From JACJWR01 sp044326505 (GTDB taxonomy: Bacteria > Actinomycetota > Actinomycetes > S36-B12 > UBA10799), in NCBI GenBank assembly GCA_044326505.1, contig JBIRBF010000096.1:1-10083 (forward strand): DNA of 10,083 nt, read 5' to 3'. Of the stretch, positions 1 through 6,106 are shown one piece after another. How positions within the stretch are numbered: the first letter of the stretch is position 1; every line of letters begins with the position of its first letter. Under the pieces are notes generated by a model, which searched no databases, was not told the origin of the DNA, and was given only the letters and a program-made list of their open reading frames with translations. The position numbers and the translations under genes were made by a program.

Positions 1-50
1 GTCTGCAGGTCTGTGCATTGCAGGTTCTTGCAAGTGCGCAGGCGGCACCG

Positions 51-83
51 GATCGGCCCCCGCACCCGGAAGGGGGGCCGATC
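51..83 (-). terminator. Hairpin terminator downstream of tRNA-Ser(GCU)
   Basis: Positions 51-61 and 73-83 form an 11-bp perfect GC-rich inverted repeat with an 11-base loop. The hairpin begins 3 bases beyond the CCA end of the minus-strand tRNA, where its transcript should end. No T-tract follows on the minus strand, so this would be a U-less (I-shaped) hairpin of the kind reported in actinobacteria. Termination itself is inferred. Confidence 0.6.
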
Positions 84-85
84 TC

Positions 86-180
86 TGGCGGAGGCGGAGG
101 GATTTGAACCCTCGATGGGGCTTTAAACCCCAAACCCGCTTAGCAGGCGGGCGCCATAGACCGGACTAGGCGACGCCTCC
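86..180 (-). tRNA. tRNA-Ser, anticodon GCU (reads AGC/AGU)
   Basis: Read on the minus strand, a 7-bp acceptor stem pairs positions 174-180 with 90-96. It is followed by a D-arm, an anticodon stem CCCGC/GCGGG around a CTGCTAA loop (anticodon GCT), a long GC-rich variable arm typical of class II tRNAs, and a T-arm GAGGG-TTCAAAT-CCCTC. The discriminator base is G, as expected for serine tRNAs. A 3' CCA is encoded at 86-88. Identity rests on the anticodon, the long variable arm and the G discriminator. Confidence 0.96.
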
Positions 181-192
181 CGACCGGCGCTA

Positions 193-198
193 ATGCTA
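193..198 (-). promoter_or_regulatory. Candidate -10 box for tRNA-Ser(GCU)
   Basis: The minus strand reads TAGCAT here, a good fit to the actinobacterial TANNNT -10 consensus. It would place a start site about 6 bases before the mature tRNA 5' end at 180. I see no convincing -35 hexamer at 16-18 bases upstream. The short motif could occur by chance, and position relative to the tRNA is the main support. Confidence 0.35.
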
Positions 199-468
199 CC
201 GGATCACCCCTGGCCCACGGCCGACGAGACCCCGGGCAGCAGTCGCAGCTAACGATGCCCGCGGCCTGGTCGGGACAAGGTCGCTGGGCGGACTACCACC
301 CGCGTTGAAGTCGTCACGGGGAGTCACCGAGGGGCCATATTGTCCCCCGTCGGACGGAGTCCCGTGGGCCCATTGGCTGATTAGGGTCCCGAAAAGTCGC
401 CCAAAACTCAGTCCACGACACTTGGCCTGCCGATTCCGGCTCAGTCCAACTACACGTGATGAGAGATC
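199..468. other. Gene-free stretch before the secreted transglycosylase-like gene
   Basis: No credible gene lies here. Short open frames lack family resemblance and a ribosome binding site. The stretch should hold the upstream part of the tRNA promoter (minus strand) and the promoter and leader of the gene at 469. A TAGGGT hexamer at 382-387 fits TANNNT and would give a leader of about 75 bases, but it has no clear -35 partner. Partial GC-rich complementarity (for example 316-321 with 345-350) hints at leader RNA structure, without a perfect long stem. I could not match it to a known riboswitch. Confidence 0.4.
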
Positions 469-2016
469 ATGCGACGACTGCTTCTGGGACTACTGGCGGT
501 GGTGCTCGCTGGGCTGAGTGGCTTCGCCGCCACGGGGCCGGCAGCCGCTGCGGGACAGGCCTTTCCCAGCCTCGACACCCCCGCGCCGCAAGCCTCGGCG
601 CGGGACATCCCCGTACCTGCCGGAACCAAGGTCGCCGTCCACACAGGGCGGGCGAACGCCGTTGTTTTCGGCAACCTCACCGCCACGGGTGAGCGCGGGG
701 CCGGCCACTTGACCGCGGGGAGCTGCGGCCTGGCGCGACCGGCGGTCAGCAACGTCAACTACGTCACCGGAGTGACGCGGCCGAACTTCATCGTCGTCAA
801 GACAGACGCCAGCGGGGACTTCTGCGTCTGGACCTCGACGGCCGCGCACATCCTGTTCGACCTGTCAGGTACGTCCGGCGCACTGGCCACCGGCACCCCC
901 ACCCGCTTGCTCGACAGCCGCAGCAGCACCCCAGTGCCCGCGGGCGGCATCGTCCGCATCCCGACCGGGGTGGCCGCGAACGCCACGGTCATGGGGACCC
1001 TGACTGTCGTCGCGCCCACTGGCGCCGGTCACACGACCGCCTGGCCGTGCGACCAGCCCCGGCCGACCACGTCGGTCAACAACTTCACCGTCGGTCAGAC
1101 CTCGGCCAACTTCGCCCTGGTGGGTACGGACTCGAGTGGTGCGTTCTGCGTCTACACCACAGCGGCGACGCACCTGCTGTGGGACCAGGCCGCCGCGACC
1201 ACCGCGATTCCCTCAATCCCGGGCCGCCGCGTGGTCGATACCCGCACGCCGGGGTCGGCGCCGATCGGCACCGGCGGCGTGCTGCGGGTGCACACCGGAG
1301 CGGCCGGCGGCTCGACGGTCGCCGGCAACCTGACGGTCACGCAACCGGCCGGACCCGGCTTCACCACCGCCTGGCCGTGCGACCAGTCGCGACCGACCAC
1401 CTCGGTCAACAACTTCACCACCGGTCAAACGACCGCCAACTTCACCGCCGTCCGCACCGACGCCAGCGGTGACTTCTGCGTCTACTCGTCCATGGCCACC
1501 CATGCGCTCTTCGACCTCGCGGCGACCAACGGGCTCGTTGGGGTCACTCCGGTCCGGCAGATCGACTCCCGAACGATGGCGGTGCCTCGCCACCCGAAGA
1601 CCGGCCAGGATTTCTACCCGACCGTGACGCGCTGGGCCCCGACCGTGCTTTCGGTGCTAGACGGCAAAGGCATCAACGATGACTACCTGCCGGGGATTTT
1701 GGCCCAGATCCAGCAGGAATCCTCTGGTGTTCCGGATGCCGTCAACGGCTGGGACAGCAACTGGAGCGCGGGCGTGGCCTCCTGGGGCCTGCTGCAACTC
1801 ATCGCGCCCACGTACCAGGCAAACGCGAAGCCCGGCTTCGCCGGCACCATCGAGACCCGATACGTCAACGGCGTGGCTCAGAAGTTCGTGAGCTACATGA
1901 TTGTCCCTGAGTACAACATCTGGGCGGCGATGACCTACGTGCAAAGGCGCTACGGCAACGCCAAATTCGACACGTGGAACTCCGGTGTCAACGCGGCCTA
2001 CGGGCCGAGCCGCTGA
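469..2016 (+). CDS. Secreted repeat protein with C-terminal lysozyme-like/SLT transglycosylase domain
   Basis: The 515-residue product starts with a signal peptide: Arg-Arg at 2-3, a hydrophobic core to about residue 22, and an Ala-rich cleavage region near residues 25-30. Residues ~33-350 hold three beta-rich repeats of about 110 residues, each with a cysteine pair exactly 33 residues apart (C86/C119, C194/C227, C304/C337), probably disulfides. A fourth repeat seems to begin near 359 and break off. Residues ~385-515 look like an SLT/lysozyme-like domain: QESSG with candidate catalytic E417, the SWGLLQ motif at 438-443, and a helix with an RRYG motif at 493-496. The likely role is cleavage of peptidoglycan outside the membrane, with the repeats as a wall- or surface-binding module; this is inferred. 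The ATG at 469 is chosen because the signal peptide begins there. A weak GAGAG lies 3 bases upstream, so the initiation signal is poor. Confidence 0.85.
   Translation: MRRLLLGLLAVVLAGLSGFAATGPAAAAGQAFPSLDTPAPQASARDIPVPAGTKVAVHTGRANAVVFGNLTATGERGAGHLTAGSCGLARPAVSNVNYVTGVTRPNFIVVKTDASGDFCVWTSTAAHILFDLSGTSGALATGTPTRLLDSRSSTPVPAGGIVRIPTGVAANATVMGTLTVVAPTGAGHTTAWPCDQPRPTTSVNNFTVGQTSANFALVGTDSSGAFCVYTTAATHLLWDQAAATTAIPSIPGRRVVDTRTPGSAPIGTGGVLRVHTGAAGGSTVAGNLTVTQPAGPGFTTAWPCDQSRPTTSVNNFTTGQTTANFTAVRTDASGDFCVYSSMATHALFDLAATNGLVGVTPVRQIDSRTMAVPRHPKTGQDFYPTVTRWAPTVLSVLDGKGINDDYLPGILAQIQQESSGVPDAVNGWDSNWSAGVASWGLLQLIAPTYQANAKPGFAGTIETRYVNGVAQKFVSYMIVPEYNIWAAMTYVQRRYGNAKFDTWNSGVNAAYGPSR
895..1554 (+). 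repeat. Internal tandem repeat of the cysteine-pair module (two best copies)
   Basis: The stretch around 1033-1092 recurs at 1363-1422, exactly 330 bases later, with only scattered substitutions. Both copies encode the conserved TAWPCDQ and PTTSVNNFT segments. A more diverged copy covers about 565-870. The exact whole-codon offset and the high nucleotide similarity of these two copies indicate duplication within the gene, or gene conversion keeping them alike. Confidence 0.8.
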
Positions 2017-2040
2017 CCTGAGCCGGAGCCTCGGGCAGGG

Positions 2041-2046
2041 CAGAAT
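2041..2046 (+). promoter_or_regulatory. Candidate -10 box for a leaderless PfkB kinase mRNA
   Basis: CAGAAT at 2041-2046 ends 7 bases before the ATG at 2054, the distance expected if transcription starts at the ATG. It deviates from TANNNT at the first base. The only purine-rich run upstream (GAGGG, 2049-2052) is too close to the ATG to work as a ribosome binding site, which indirectly favours leaderless initiation or read-through from the upstream gene. Confidence 0.3.
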
Positions 2047-2053
2047 CGAGGGC

Positions 2054-2998
2054 ATGCCCTTTGACGTCGTCGTGGTCGGCGCCGCAGGCGTGGACACGTT
2101 GGTCTACGTGCCGGACGCGGTGCCAGACATGTCGCGCGACTCGACCATGGCGGATGTGGCCGATCGCGTAGGCCAGGCCGGTGCCTTCACCGCACGCGGC
2201 TTCGCGCGGCTGGGCTGGCGGACCGGCTTCGTCGGGGTGTTCGGCGATGACTGGGCCGGCCAAGCCGTGCGGTCGGCCTTCGCTCGGGATGGCGTCGAGA
2301 TCGCGGCGGAGTCGATCGACCCCGCAGGCACGGCGCGCAGCGTCAACCTGATGACTCCCGACGGCCGCCGCCGTGCGTTCTACGACGGTCGCGGACACAT
2401 GTCGGTGGCGGTGCCCGACGCTGCCCATGCCTTCCGAGGCACGCGACTGGCGCTGTTCCACCTGTCCGACTGGTGTCGCCAGCTGCTGCCCCCTGCCATG
2501 GCGAGCGGCGCGCTGGTGGCCACGGACCTGCAGGATGTGGCCGACGTCGACGACCCCTACCGGGCCGACTTCGTCGCCGCCTCGGACGTTGTGTTCCTGT
2601 CGGCCGCCAACGTGGCCGATCCGCTGGGAGCAGCGCGGCAGATCCTGGCGCGCGGTCCCGCGGTCGTGGTCATGGGACGAGGAAGCGACGGCGCCTTGGC
2701 CGTGACCGGGACCTGTGTGGTCGAGGCCGCGCCGCCCACCCTGGACCTGCCCGTCGTCGATACCAACGGGGCCGGCGATGGTCTGGCGGTCGGCTTCCTG
2801 CACGCATGGGCGCTCTCCGGCGGTGCAGAACTCGGCGCCGGAAGGGCCGACGACCGCGCACAACTCGGTGCTGCGCTGCTCGCCGGGCAGTGCGCCGCCC
2901 GAGTCACCTGCGCGCGCGTCGGCGGCGATGATCTGGTGACCGAACCCGAGTTGCGCGCACTCACGCGAGGGGTGGGCGGCCACAGCCGCCACGAGTAG
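2054..2998 (+). CDS. PfkB/ribokinase-family carbohydrate kinase
   Basis: The 314-residue product fits the usual PfkB length of about 300-330. It phosphorylates a sugar, nucleoside or related alcohol with ATP in the cytoplasm; the substrate cannot be read from sequence. The N-terminal family pattern is at residues ~40-66 (GQAGAFTARGFARLG followed by GVFGDD). The C-terminal PfkB signature is DTNGAGDG at 236-243, where D242 would be the catalytic base and the Gly-Ala-Gly the anion hole. Start choice: the frame is open upstream to 1985, but that would overlap the previous gene, and MPFDVVVVGAAGVDT matches the first beta strand of the fold. It begins 37 bases after the transglycosylase-like gene on the same strand, though nothing links their functions. 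The Asn in the DTNGAGD motif, where Thr, Ala or Val is more usual, is a tolerated variation. Confidence 0.9.
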   Translation: MPFDVVVVGAAGVDTLVYVPDAVPDMSRDSTMADVADRVGQAGAFTARGFARLGWRTGFVGVFGDDWAGQAVRSAFARDGVEIAAESIDPAGTARSVNLMTPDGRRRAFYDGRGHMSVAVPDAAHAFRGTRLALFHLSDWCRQLLPPAMASGALVATDLQDVADVDDPYRADFVAASDVVFLSAANVADPLGAARQILARGPAVVVMGRGSDGALAVTGTCVVEAAPPTLDLPVVDTNGAGDGLAVGFLHAWALSGGAELGAGRADDRAQLGAALLAGQCAARVTCARVGGDDLVTEPELRALTRGVGGHSRHE

Positions 2999-3018
2999 CC
3001 ACGGCAGCCGATTGGGCC

Positions 3019-3024
3019 TACCGT
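3019..3024 (+). promoter_or_regulatory. Candidate -10 box for the small CMD-like gene
   Basis: TACCGT fits TANNNT and lies 21 bases after the kinase stop codon. It would give a leader of roughly 50 bases carrying the GAAAGG ribosome binding site at 3069-3074. No clear -35 is visible, so read-through from the kinase is an alternative. Confidence 0.3.
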
Positions 3025-3081
3025 CAAACACCCCACCCCGACACCGCCCGCAGTCCGCGGGCACAGACGAAAGGTCGCCCT

Positions 3082-3441
3082 ATGCCCGACGAGAACCCGC
3101 TGCTCAGCACCCTTGCCGATATGACCGCCGCCTCGGTCGCGCGCGCCAACCTCAACGACGAGGTCCTGCTGCTCGTGCGCCTCGCCGCACTGGTCGCCTC
3201 GGACGCGCCGGAGGCCTCGTACCTGGTCAACCTCGGAGCTGCCCTGGACACCGAGCTCGACCTCGAGGATGCCCAGAGCGTCCTCATCGCCGTGGCGCCG
3301 ATCGTCGGCACCGCCAAGGTCATCAAGGCCGCCGGGCGTCTGGCCGATGCGCTCGACCTGGGTCTGGCGATCGTCGAGGAAGCTGCTTTCGAGGACGCCG
3401 TAGAGGCTGAGGCCGAAGCGGAGGCCGAGGCGGGCCTGTAG
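3082..3441 (+). CDS. Small carboxymuconolactone decarboxylase (CMD)-like protein, cysteine-free
   Basis: The 119-residue acidic protein has a good ribosome binding site (GAAAGG, 3069-3074) 7 bases before the ATG. Residues ~22-95 resemble the all-helical CMD/AhpD-like fold: a helix with LVRLAALVASDAP, a second with YLVNLGAALD, then DLEDAQSVLIAVAPIVGTAKVIKAAGRLA, the pattern common in actinobacterial CMD-family proteins. It has no cysteine at all, so it cannot be an AhpD-type CXXC peroxidase partner. It also lacks an obvious catalytic histidine. Function is therefore unknown; a structural or non-redox enzymatic role is possible. Residues 108-117 are five Glu-Ala dipeptides forming an acidic tail. 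The gene ends just before a strong hairpin. Confidence 0.8.
   Translation: MPDENPLLSTLADMTAASVARANLNDEVLLLVRLAALVASDAPEASYLVNLGAALDTELDLEDAQSVLIAVAPIVGTAKVIKAAGRLADALDLGLAIVEEAAFEDAVEAEAEAEAEAGL
3403..3432 (+). repeat. Hexanucleotide GARGCN tandem repeat coding (Glu-Ala)5
   Basis: Five consecutive GA(A/G)GC(N) units encode the acidic tail of the CMD-like protein. A 6-base unit keeps the reading frame, so slippage would only lengthen or shorten the Glu-Ala run. The units differ at wobble positions, which argues against recent expansion. Confidence 0.75.
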
Positions 3442-3457
3442 GTGCCCACCGCTCGAT

Positions 3458-3488
3458 GCGTCCGGCCCGCACATTGCGGGCCGGACGC
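3458..3488. terminator. Bidirectional hairpin terminator between CMD-like gene and tRNA-Ser(UGA)
   Basis: Positions 3458-3470 pair perfectly with 3476-3488 (13 bp, mostly G-C) around a 5-base loop. The hairpin lies 16 bases after the plus-strand stop codon and 6 bases past the minus-strand tRNA 3' end, so it can end both converging transcripts. Neither side carries a T-tract. Confidence 0.75.
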
Positions 3489-3494
3489 GCGCGG

Positions 3495-3582
3495 CGGAGG
3501 GAGTGGGATTCGAACCCACGGAGACGCAGGACGCCTCAACGGTTTTCAAGACCGTCCCATTCGGCCGCTCTGGCATCCCTCC
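3495..3582 (-). tRNA. tRNA-Ser, anticodon UGA (reads UCA and related UCN codons)
   Basis: On the minus strand, the acceptor stem GGAGGGA (3576-3582) pairs with 3496-3502. The anticodon stem ACGGT/ACCGT encloses the loop CTTGAAA (anticodon TGA). A long variable arm and the T-arm GTGGG-TTCGAAT-CCCAC follow, with G as discriminator. The three bases after the discriminator read CCG, so the terminal A of CCA must be added enzymatically, unlike the other serine tRNA at 86-180. Class II shape and anticodon make serine secure. Confidence 0.96.
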
Positions 3583-3593
3583 TGAGCGGACCA

Positions 3594-3599
3594 AGGCTA
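3594..3599 (-). promoter_or_regulatory. Candidate -10 box for tRNA-Ser(UGA)
   Basis: The minus strand reads TAGCCT, matching TANNNT, and would start transcription about 5 bases before the mature tRNA 5' end at 3582. A TTGTGG-like -35 lies nearby at 3614-3619, but the spacer of about 14 bases is short. The placement mirrors the candidate box of the other serine tRNA. Confidence 0.4.
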
Positions 3600-3714
3600 C
3601 ACGGGCCGCGGTCCCACAAGCCGGAGCCGCCTGCCTCCCCCGAGGCCCCCCTGACACCGTGTGCGCCGGACGAATCGAGCCCAGCGACCCCTGATCACTG
3701 AAGCGCAGACCCTC

Positions 3715-3720
3715 TAGAGT
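3715..3720 (+). promoter_or_regulatory. -10 box of a leaderless amidase promoter
   Basis: TAGAGT at 3715-3720 is a strong actinobacterial TANNNT -10 box. Only 6 bases separate it from the amidase ATG at 3727, so the expected start site coincides with the first base of the start codon. No purine-rich ribosome binding site exists in between. Transcription of the amidase as a leaderless mRNA is inferred from this spacing. The -35 region (around 3692-3697, TGATCA) is weak. Confidence 0.6.
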
Positions 3721-3726
3721 CGACAC

Positions 3727-5115
3727 ATGCCGACCTACTCAGCCGTCCGCGACGATGCCCTCGGCGAGGGCGACATGACCGACCTGCTCGGTGCGCTCGA
3801 GCGCCGCGACGTCAGCCCGGCAGAGCTGCAGGCAGCCGCCCGGGCCCGATTGGCCGATGCTGATGCCCCGCTCAACGCCCTCGTTCGTGTGACTGACGTC
3901 GAGCCGGCAGCGGGACCGCTGCACGGAATCCCCACTGTGCTCAAGGACAACCTTGACCTCGCCGGCTACCCCACGCGGGACGGCAGCCGCGCGGTGCCCG
4001 ACGTCCCCAAGCCGGCCGATTCGGCGCTGACCGTCGAGCTCAAAGCCCTGGGCTTCGGCATTCTGGGAAAGTCCACGCTGCCCGAGTTCGGTCTGACCGC
4101 CACGACCGAGCCCCTGCTGACCGGGCCAACCCGCAACCCCTGGCACCTCGACCGGTCCACCGGCGGCTCCTCGGGGGGCTCGGCCGCGCTGGTCGCCGCC
4201 GGCGCCGTGCCGGTAGGGCATGCCAACGACGGCGGCGGCTCGATCCGAATCCCGGCGAGCTGCTGCGGGCTGGTCGGGCTCAAACCCTCGCGCGGCCGCG
4301 TGACCGACTCCGAGTCCGAGAAGTACCTGCCTGTATCGATCGCCTCCGAGGGCTTCCTCACCCGATCCGTGCGCGACGCCGCCCTGCTCTACAGCCTGCT
4401 GGAACAGCCGATGAGCGACGGTGTCGCGCCCATCGGCCATGTTCAAGGAGCCAGTCCGCGTCGGCTGCGCATCGCCCTCATCACCGACAGCGTGCTCGGC
4501 ACGCAGGTCGATGCAGAGGTGACGGCCGCGGTGACGCGTGCGGCGGCCACTCTCGCCGACCTGGGCCACGAGGTTCAACCCACGGCGCTCCCGTTCGGCG
4601 AGCAGTTCGCGCGCGACTTCCTGCGGTACTGGGCGACGCTCGCAGCAGCGCTGCGGCTCGGCGGCCCCCGCATCTACGGCGATTCCTGGGACCCAGCCGG
4701 TCTGGAACCGCTCACCAACGAGCTGGCGGACTTCTGCGGCACCATGGCGCTGAGCATCCCTGCGACGATCGCCCGCCTGCGCCGCTTCCGGCAGGCCTAC
4801 GAAGCGTTCTTCGCTGACTACGATGTCGTCCTGTCGCCGGTTCTGGCCGCGCCCCCGGTGCCGTTGGGCTACATCGGAGCGGAGGTGGAACCGCGCACGC
4901 AACTGGTGCGCCTGCTGCGCTACGCGTCCTTCACCGCGCCCCAGAACGTCGCCGGAGCACCCGGTATCTCGCTGCCGGCCGCACTCAGCGCCGAAGGAAC
5001 GCCCATCGGGATCCACCTGGGCGGTCCGCACGGCTCGGAGGCCGCGCTCCTGGGCCTGGCGTACGAGTTCGAGGAGGCCACCGTCGGATCACTGCCGCGT
5101 TTCCCGGGCACCTGA
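3727..5115 (+). CDS. Amidase signature (AS) family hydrolase
   Basis: The 462-residue protein belongs to the amidase signature family of Ser-cisSer-Lys hydrolases, cleaving amide (or related C-N) bonds in the cytoplasm. K73 sits in GIPTVLKDN, S148 in STGGSSGGSAA and S172 in DGGGSIRIPA. The 24-residue gap between the serines equals that of known family members, so the triad is complete and the enzyme probably active. Length is normal. The ATG at 3727 is chosen because residues 4-16 (YSAVRDDALGEGD) match a common N-terminal pattern of actinobacterial amidases; an ATG at 3775 would remove it. The adjacent -10 box also supports 3727. A GatA subunit is unlikely: gatB and gatC are not adjacent and the sequence resembles stand-alone amidases. 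Substrate is unknown. No signal peptide or membrane helix is seen. Confidence 0.92.
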   Translation: MPTYSAVRDDALGEGDMTDLLGALERRDVSPAELQAAARARLADADAPLNALVRVTDVEPAAGPLHGIPTVLKDNLDLAGYPTRDGSRAVPDVPKPADSALTVELKALGFGILGKSTLPEFGLTATTEPLLTGPTRNPWHLDRSTGGSSGGSAALVAAGAVPVGHANDGGGSIRIPASCCGLVGLKPSRGRVTDSESEKYLPVSIASEGFLTRSVRDAALLYSLLEQPMSDGVAPIGHVQGASPRRLRIALITDSVLGTQVDAEVTAAVTRAAATLADLGHEVQPTALPFGEQFARDFLRYWATLAAALRLGGPRIYGDSWDPAGLEPLTNELADFCGTMALSIPATIARLRRFRQAYEAFFADYDVVLSPVLAAPPVPLGYIGAEVEPRTQLVRLLRYASFTAPQNVAGAPGISLPAALSAEGTPIGIHLGGPHGSEAALLGLAYEFEEATVGSLPRFPGT

Positions 5116-5261
5116 GCCTGCGTTAACTCTTCTGCACAGACTTCACGTAGTCGTCGCCTGCTGTTCGTCCCCTGGCGTCGCGGATGCAACGCTTGCGCGT
5201 TTCGCGCGGCCTAGTGTCGGTCTCCAACCCGCTGGAGTCGACGAAGGGACGATGGCAGCAC
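5116..5261 (+). promoter_or_regulatory. Promoter region of the response regulator
   Basis: This 146-base gap contains TAGTGT at 5212-5217, a good TANNNT -10 box, followed by a leader of about 38 bases with a GAAGGGA ribosome binding site at 5243-5249. GTTCAC-like elements occur at 5123 (GTTAACT), 5142 (CTTCACG) and 5163 (GTTCGTC). Their spacing of 19 and 21 bases is near two helical turns each, which could mean weak autoregulation, but the matches are poor. No terminator for the amidase is obvious. Confidence 0.4.
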
Positions 5262-5987
5262 ATGGCACGCCCAGCGCGGGGCCCAGCGGTGACCCGTGTC
5301 CTCGTTGTGGAGGACGACCCCGCCACCCGCGAGGCTCTGCAGTTCGTCCTCCAGCGCGTCGGGGGATTCGAGACCTCCGTGGCTGCCACCGGCAGCGAGG
5401 CACTGGCCGCCTTAGCGCGCGGCCACTTTGATGCCATCTTGCTGGACTTGCGCCTACCTGATATCTCCGGCCTCGACGTCTGCCGCGCAGTGCGCAGGGA
5501 GTCCGGCGTCCCCATCCTGATCATGAGCGCACTGGCCGATGAGGTGGACATCGTCGTCGGGTTGGAACTAGGCGCGGACGACTACATGGTCAAGCCGGTG
5601 GGCACGGGCGAACTGGTGGCCCGGTTGCGGGTTCTCACTCGTACCCAGCACCCCCAAGAATCCTCCGTCGTCACGGCTGGAGCGCTGCACCTGGACCCCC
5701 TCGACCGCTCGGCCACAATCGCCGGCGAACCTGTGCACCTGGTCGGCAAGCTCTTCGACCTGGCACTGGAATTGGCCCGCAGCCCGAGGCGGGCGATTCC
5801 GCGGCAGGAGTTGCTGAAGGCGGTGTGGGGCACCGACTTCGACGGCTACGAGCGGACGCTCGACGTCCACGTCCACCGCCTGCGCAAGCTTCTGGCCGAT
5901 AGCGAGATGGGCGCCGACTGCCTGACGACGGTGCGCGGAGTGGGCTTCCGCTTCGACCCCGAGCCGTCCGACGTCCCGCCCGAGTAG
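5262..5987 (+). CDS. OmpR/PhoB-family response regulator, probable phosphate-response regulator
   Basis: The 241-residue product has a receiver domain at ~12-127 with all signature residues: acidic pair D18/D19, phospho-acceptor D62 in LLDLRLPD, switch S89 and K111 before Pro. A winged-helix DNA-binding domain covers ~135-235, with the recognition-helix pattern RTLDVHVHRLRKLL and the wing TVRGVGFRF. The phosphorylated form should bind direct repeats and activate or repress transcription. It stands immediately before a PHO-like box and pstSCAB, which suggests the phosphate-starvation regulator (PhoP/RegX3/PhoB type); this is inference from context, so no symbol is given. Start choice: ATG 5262 lies 12 bases after GAAGGGA (rather far); a GTG at 5289 would give the more usual short N-terminus and remains possible. 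No histidine kinase adjoins it in this window. Confidence 0.9.
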   Translation: MARPARGPAVTRVLVVEDDPATREALQFVLQRVGGFETSVAATGSEALAALARGHFDAILLDLRLPDISGLDVCRAVRRESGVPILIMSALADEVDIVVGLELGADDYMVKPVGTGELVARLRVLTRTQHPQESSVVTAGALHLDPLDRSATIAGEPVHLVGKLFDLALELARSPRRAIPRQELLKAVWGTDFDGYERTLDVHVHRLRKLLADSEMGADCLTTVRGVGFRFDPEPSDVPPE

Positions 5988-6006
5988 CCGGGCGCGGGCG
6001 ACCGAG

Positions 6007-6097
6007 GTTAACAACAGTTCACACCGATTCACATGCACGGCAGAGGCTTCCACGACGGTTCACGGGAGGTTCCCTCTTTGGAGGGGGTGGAGTCACC
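6007..6097 (+). promoter_or_regulatory. pstS: Candidate PHO box array upstream of pstS
   Basis: GTTCAC-like units start at 6007 (GTTAAC), 6017 (GTTCAC), 6027 (ATTCAC), 6058 (GTTCAC), 6069 (GTTCCC) and 6091 (AGTCACC). The first three are 10 bases apart, 6058 and 6069 are 11 apart, and 6091 is 22 further. All lie near whole helical turns, so they face the same side of the DNA. Actinobacterial phosphate regulators are known to bind GTTCACC-like direct repeats with 11-base period. The last unit ends 9 bases before the -10 box, where a Pho box would replace the -35. Binding by the neighbouring regulator is inferred. Confidence 0.6.
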
Positions 6098-6106
6098 GAG
6101 CCCGCC

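Noticed and set aside
225..300. CAGCTAAC-containing stretch that recalls part of the c-di-AMP (ydaO) riboswitch upstream of cell-wall hydrolases
   Set aside because: Only a short string resembles it; the other conserved blocks and pairing elements are not visible by eye. An Infernal search with RF00379 would decide.
305..517. 70-codon open frame overlapping the start of the secreted protein gene
   Set aside because: It overlaps the signal-peptide coding region in another frame, has no ribosome binding site and shows no family resemblance.
3711..3724. CCTCTAGAGTCGAC matches the XbaI-SalI part of a common cloning-vector polylinker
   Set aside because: The match stops after 14 bases on both sides, the flanks are normal genomic sequence, and the motif is explained as a TAGAGT promoter box before the amidase. 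Vector contamination would show longer polylinker or lacZ sequence.
2557..3726. Long minus-strand frames across the kinase, CMD-like gene and tRNA
   Set aside because: They run through a tRNA gene and a terminator hairpin and lie opposite plus-strand genes with recognisable family motifs, so they are GC-rich shadow frames.
5195..5207. Small GCGCG-TTT-CGCGC inverted repeat before the response regulator
   Set aside because: A 5-bp stem of alternating G and C is expected by chance in this composition and has no clear placement as operator or terminator.
4823..5431. 202-codon frame spanning the amidase end and the regulator start
   Set aside because: It overlaps two well-supported genes in a different frame and its Arg/Pro-rich product is typical of a shadow frame in GC-rich DNA.
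6072..6085. CCCTC-TTTG-GAGGG inverted repeat upstream of pstS
   Set aside because: A 5-bp stem upstream of the predicted transcription start is too short for a terminator, and it overlaps the GTTCAC-like repeats, which explain the region better.
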